This document shows, one piece after another, positions 7,705 through 10,000 of a stretch of 10,000 bases of DNA (position 1 is its first letter; the number at the start of each line of letters is the position of its first letter). Position numbers and translations under genes: made by a program. The stretch lies in contig JACVTC010000024.1 in assembly GCA_016946835.1 (NCBI GenBank), positions 392,501-402,500 of the forward strand. The letters run 5' to 3'. Source of the stretch: Neocallimastix lanati (nom. inval.) (lineage: Eukaryota; Neocallimastigomycota; Neocallimastigomycetes; Neocallimastigales; Neocallimastigaceae). The notes under the pieces are model-generated. The model ran no database searches, was not told where the DNA came from, and saw nothing but the letters and a program-made list of their open reading frames with translations.

Positions 7705-8422
7705 ATGAATTCGGGTTCAAAAAAGAATATTTATTATACACCTAGAATTACTCAAATGAACTCAAAATTTGAAAATTTGATTTATAAGAAATTTTGGACT
7801 AAAGATATTCAAGAAGAATGGAAAAAAATGATTCCTAAAAGGAAAAAGTAAATAATATCAATATTTTTATTTAATTTATAATAAAAAATTTTAATTGATA
7901 AAATAAATATATATATTAATTCTAATATTTTAAATAATTACCAATCTCTTAATATTAAAATTTTTTAAAATATAAAAAAAATATAAAAAAAAAAAATTAA
8001 ATAAATAAAACTAGAATACCTCATAATGAATATAAGAAAGGTTTTCCATGTATACTTTATATTTTAGGTGTATATAAAAATAATAACTTAACAATTGGAA
8101 ATAAATTTTCAAATGGCTATGTTATTAAAAATTGCCCTAAAGAATTTTTAAATGAAAAAATTATAAGTTCTCATAGAGATTTTTTAGCTTTAAATAATTT
8201 AGAATATAATTGGACAAATTTTAAGAAATTAAGAATATTTTTATTTTGGGCTGCAAAAAAAACAGAAATAAAAAATTATTGTCATTTAAATGAACCTTTA
8301 GATGAGCCAGAAAAAAAATTAACAAAAGAAAATGAAAACGAAAACGAAAATGAAAATGAAAATGAAAATGAAAATGAAAATTTCAGTAAGAAATCATTTT
8401 AAAAATTTAAAATTTTATTATA

Positions 8423-8481
<59 letters not shown>

Positions 8482-10000
8482 GAGTAAATATATTAATATG
8501 ATATAAAATAAATAGTTATTATTTGTATTATTTTTAACAATAATAATTTTTTATTTTACAAATATTAATTGGTTTTTACTTTTTTATTTTTTATTTTATT
8601 TTATTATATATATATATTTGTTTCAATAAAATAATAAAATAATAAAATAATAAAATAATAAAATAAAAAAAAATAAAAATAAAAAAAAAATAAATATATG
8701 TATATACAAAAGTATCATCCGAAAAACGCTTCGAATTATTATGTGAATATACTGAAAAAGAATTTCCAAAAATGACTTTTCCAATATTATTAGAGTTGAT
8801 GAAAAAAAGAGCAACTACAATAGCCCAAAAAGTTTTACGAAGTAAATAAATTAAATGTATCTAAATATCTAATAAAGAAAATAATCAATTATTTTATTTT
8901 TATTTTTATTATTATTATTATTTTACTAATAATAGTTTATTTTTATTATTCAATTTTATTTAAATATTTATAAAAATTTTAATATTATTTATAATTTTAT
9001 TATTTAAATAAAAAATTATAAAAAAAAAAAAAATATATATATATATATATATATGAATACATCAAAATATGATTCAGATAGAAGTGAAGAAAAAAAGGTT
9101 AAAATAAAGCAAGAATTTGAAAAAAAGTTATATGATATAGTTATTATTGACAGCGATGATGATAAAGAAAGTAATGATGAGGATAGTCATGATGAAAGCA
9201 TTCAAAATGTTGAAGATAATAATAATAAAGATATAAAAAAAGATAAAAATAATGATGATAATGATGATGATGATGTTGATGATGATAATGATAATGAAAA
9301 TAATGATGATGAAGATAGTAATGATAATGATGATAGTCATGATAAACAAGATAACTTTAATAAGAAAATTCAGGATTCTACTAAATTTGAAAGTAATGAA
9401 AATGATTCAATTAAAAATAAAGTTAATAAAAATGAAATTCAAAATAATATTCATAAAAAAAATAAAATTATTAATAAAGATAAGCAGGAGGAAGATAAAA
9501 TAAATGAAAACATTCATAATGAAAGTAAAGATGAACATAGGATGAATAGTGATGATGATAATGATAATGATAATCCAAGTGATGAAGATAGCCATGAAAA
9601 AGATTACAATGAAAATAAAACTGGTAGTCGTAGTAAAAATATTGTGGATAAAAATAAGAAGAAAAAGAAGAAGAAAAGTAAAAGTAATCAAGATATACCT
9701 AGTGACAATGATGCCATGGAAGAGGATGAACAAAATGAAAAAATTGATTCTTCAATAACAAAAAAGAGGAAATATAGTAGTTTAATCAAGTCAACTAAAG
9801 ATTCTTCAGAAGAAAATAAAAATAATGATCTAAATAAAAATAAAGGAAATGATAATGATAATGATAATGATAATGATAATGATGATACAAATATTGATAC
9901 AAATACAAATAATGAAATTAGTAATAGTAGTCATTTCAGTAAAAAAATGGAAGAAACATTTGCATATTATCCTGATATGAAATATAGAAGTTTAATTAGA
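7705..10000 (+). CDS. Four-exon gene for an unassigned, probably nuclear acidic protein (3' end beyond window)
   Basis: Exons are 7705-7847, 8015-8385, 8713-8841 and 9078 onward. The junction phases (2, 1, 1) agree at every splice, giving 522 residues here. Residues 1-215 look globular, with mixed composition and aromatic residues including W31, W39, W114 and W126 (KKFWTKDIQEEWKK; GFPCILYILGVY; KLRIFLFWAAKK). Nine Glu-Asn dipeptides (153-170) end exon 2. Exon 3 reads as helix-like sequence (KRFELLCEYTEKEFPKMTF). Residues 216-522 are a D/N/E/K/S-rich tail with IVII-DSDDD (235-243), a seven-lysine cluster (about 406-416), KKRK (443-446) and an Asn-Asp run. It ends in more ordered sequence (FAYYPDMKYRSLIR), so another domain may follow. 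The start is the first ATG after oligo-T, in an AAAA context. I recognise no family. A nuclear role is inferred from the motifs only. An alternative is that exon 4 belongs to a separate gene starting at an in-frame ATG at 9053. Confidence 0.75.
7848..8014 (+). other. Intron 1 of the split gene
   Basis: Donor GTAAAT, acceptor ACTAG, 167 nt. It splits a codon after two bases (AA|A, Lys48). Without splicing the frame stops at once at TAA 7849-7851. Almost no G or C inside. Confidence 0.7.
8328..8381 (+). repeat. In-frame GAAAAT hexanucleotide repeat (nine Glu-Asn)
   Basis: Nine tandem GAAAAT or GAAAAC units encode Glu-Asn repeated nine times, ending four bases before the intron 2 donor. The first units carry AAC codons and the last six are identical, as expected if the 3' end of the array expanded most recently. 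Confidence 0.9.
8386..8712 (+). other. Intron 2 of the split gene, carrying microsatellites
   Basis: Donor GTAAGA, acceptor AAAAG, 327 nt, phase 1 (A|TA, Ile172). It contains a 19-copy TTA run (8425-8481) and about five copies of AATAAAAT (8625-8664). The ATTAG at the end of the TTA run is an alternative acceptor, but it would put a stop codon right after the junction, so the downstream site is preferred. Confidence 0.65.
8425..8481 (+). repeat. (TTA)19 microsatellite inside intron 2
   Basis: Nineteen uninterrupted TTA copies. Likely length-polymorphic. Confidence 0.95.
8842..9077 (+). other. Intron 3 of the split gene
   Basis: Donor GTAAAT, acceptor ATTCAG, 236 nt, phase 1 (A|AT, Asn215). 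It ends in a poly-A run and a TA run (about 9032-9054) before the acceptor. Frame is kept across the junction. The in-frame ATG at 9053 lies inside this intron in the chosen model. Confidence 0.6.
9137..9163 (+). other. SUMO-interaction-like motif in the acidic tail
   Basis: Residues 235-243 read IVIIDSDDD. Four consecutive aliphatic residues followed directly by Asp, Ser and Asp match the known form of a SUMO-interacting motif with a phosphorylatable serine. It lies at the start of an otherwise hydrophilic tail, so the hydrophobic patch stands out. Function is inferred from the motif only. Confidence 0.45.
9650..9772 (+). other. Lysine-rich nuclear-localisation-like clusters
   Basis: KNKKKKKKKSK (9650-9682) and KKRK (9761-9772) flank an acidic segment (SDNDAMEEDE). 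KKRK fits the classical monopartite signal. Poly-lysine encoded by AAA/AAG is common in AT-rich genomes, so the first cluster is weaker evidence. Confidence 0.45.
9848..9886 (+). repeat. In-frame AATGAT repeat (Asn-Asp run)
   Basis: Six AATGAT units plus an extra GAT encode an Asn-Asp run. Related GAT/AAT triplet runs occur near 9252-9330 and 9552-9574. The tail seems to have grown by triplet and hexanucleotide slippage while keeping the frame open. Confidence 0.9.

Noticed and set aside
8623-8814. 63-codon minus-strand open frame
   Set aside because: It lies antisense to exon 3 and intron 2. The plus-strand exon has the better residue mix and consistent splicing.
9128-9758. Other open frames over exon 4 on both strands
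   Set aside because: M/I/K-rich and I-rich readings are out-of-frame or antisense views of GAT/AAT/AAA repeats. The true frame runs unbroken to the window edge.

Overview
The window is extremely A+T-rich nuclear DNA of a eukaryote with introns. It has long poly-T/poly-A tracts, many AT-only tandem repeats, GT...AG introns and proteins full of N, D, K and E. No bacterial operon, rRNA, tRNA, CRISPR array or intact transposon is visible. The composition fits an anaerobic gut fungus (Neocallimastigomycota) or a dictyostelid amoeba. I favour the gut fungus because about 6 kb has no convincing gene, whereas dictyostelid intergenic gaps are usually much shorter. The oligo-T just before an A-rich ATG at 7705 would also fit a dictyostelid promoter, so the assignment is tentative (about 0.6 for the fungus).

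Layout. 1-480: gene-free AT DNA ending in a T-rich block. About 587-814 (+): the 3' end of a gene for a single-pass membrane protein, with an N/S-rich stalk, one transmembrane helix and a short basic tail. Its 5' part is not recognisable. 1081-7600: a desert of homopolymers, simple repeats, short tandem duplications (29 bp at 2980, 74 bp at 3668) and minisatellites. The largest minisatellite is a nested TTTTA array at 5551-6245. A few short stretches here look coding-like, mainly 4908-5002 and 5326-5409 on the minus strand and 2602-2730 on the plus strand. They may be decayed exons or chance.

7705-10000 (+): a split gene, open at the right edge. I resolve four exons (7705-7847, 8015-8385, 8713-8841, 9078 onward) with matching splice phases, giving 522 residues in the window. 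The first 215 residues are a compact, aromatic-rich part I cannot assign to a family. The rest is a low-complexity acidic D/N/E tail carrying a SUMO-interaction-like motif, lysine-rich nuclear-localisation-like clusters and repeated D-S-H-[DE] motifs. A nuclear, chromatin- or RNA-associated role is a guess from composition only.

The two genes share no visible functional link. The novelty here is the unassigned nuclear-looking protein and the layered repeat architecture, not a recognisable multi-gene system.
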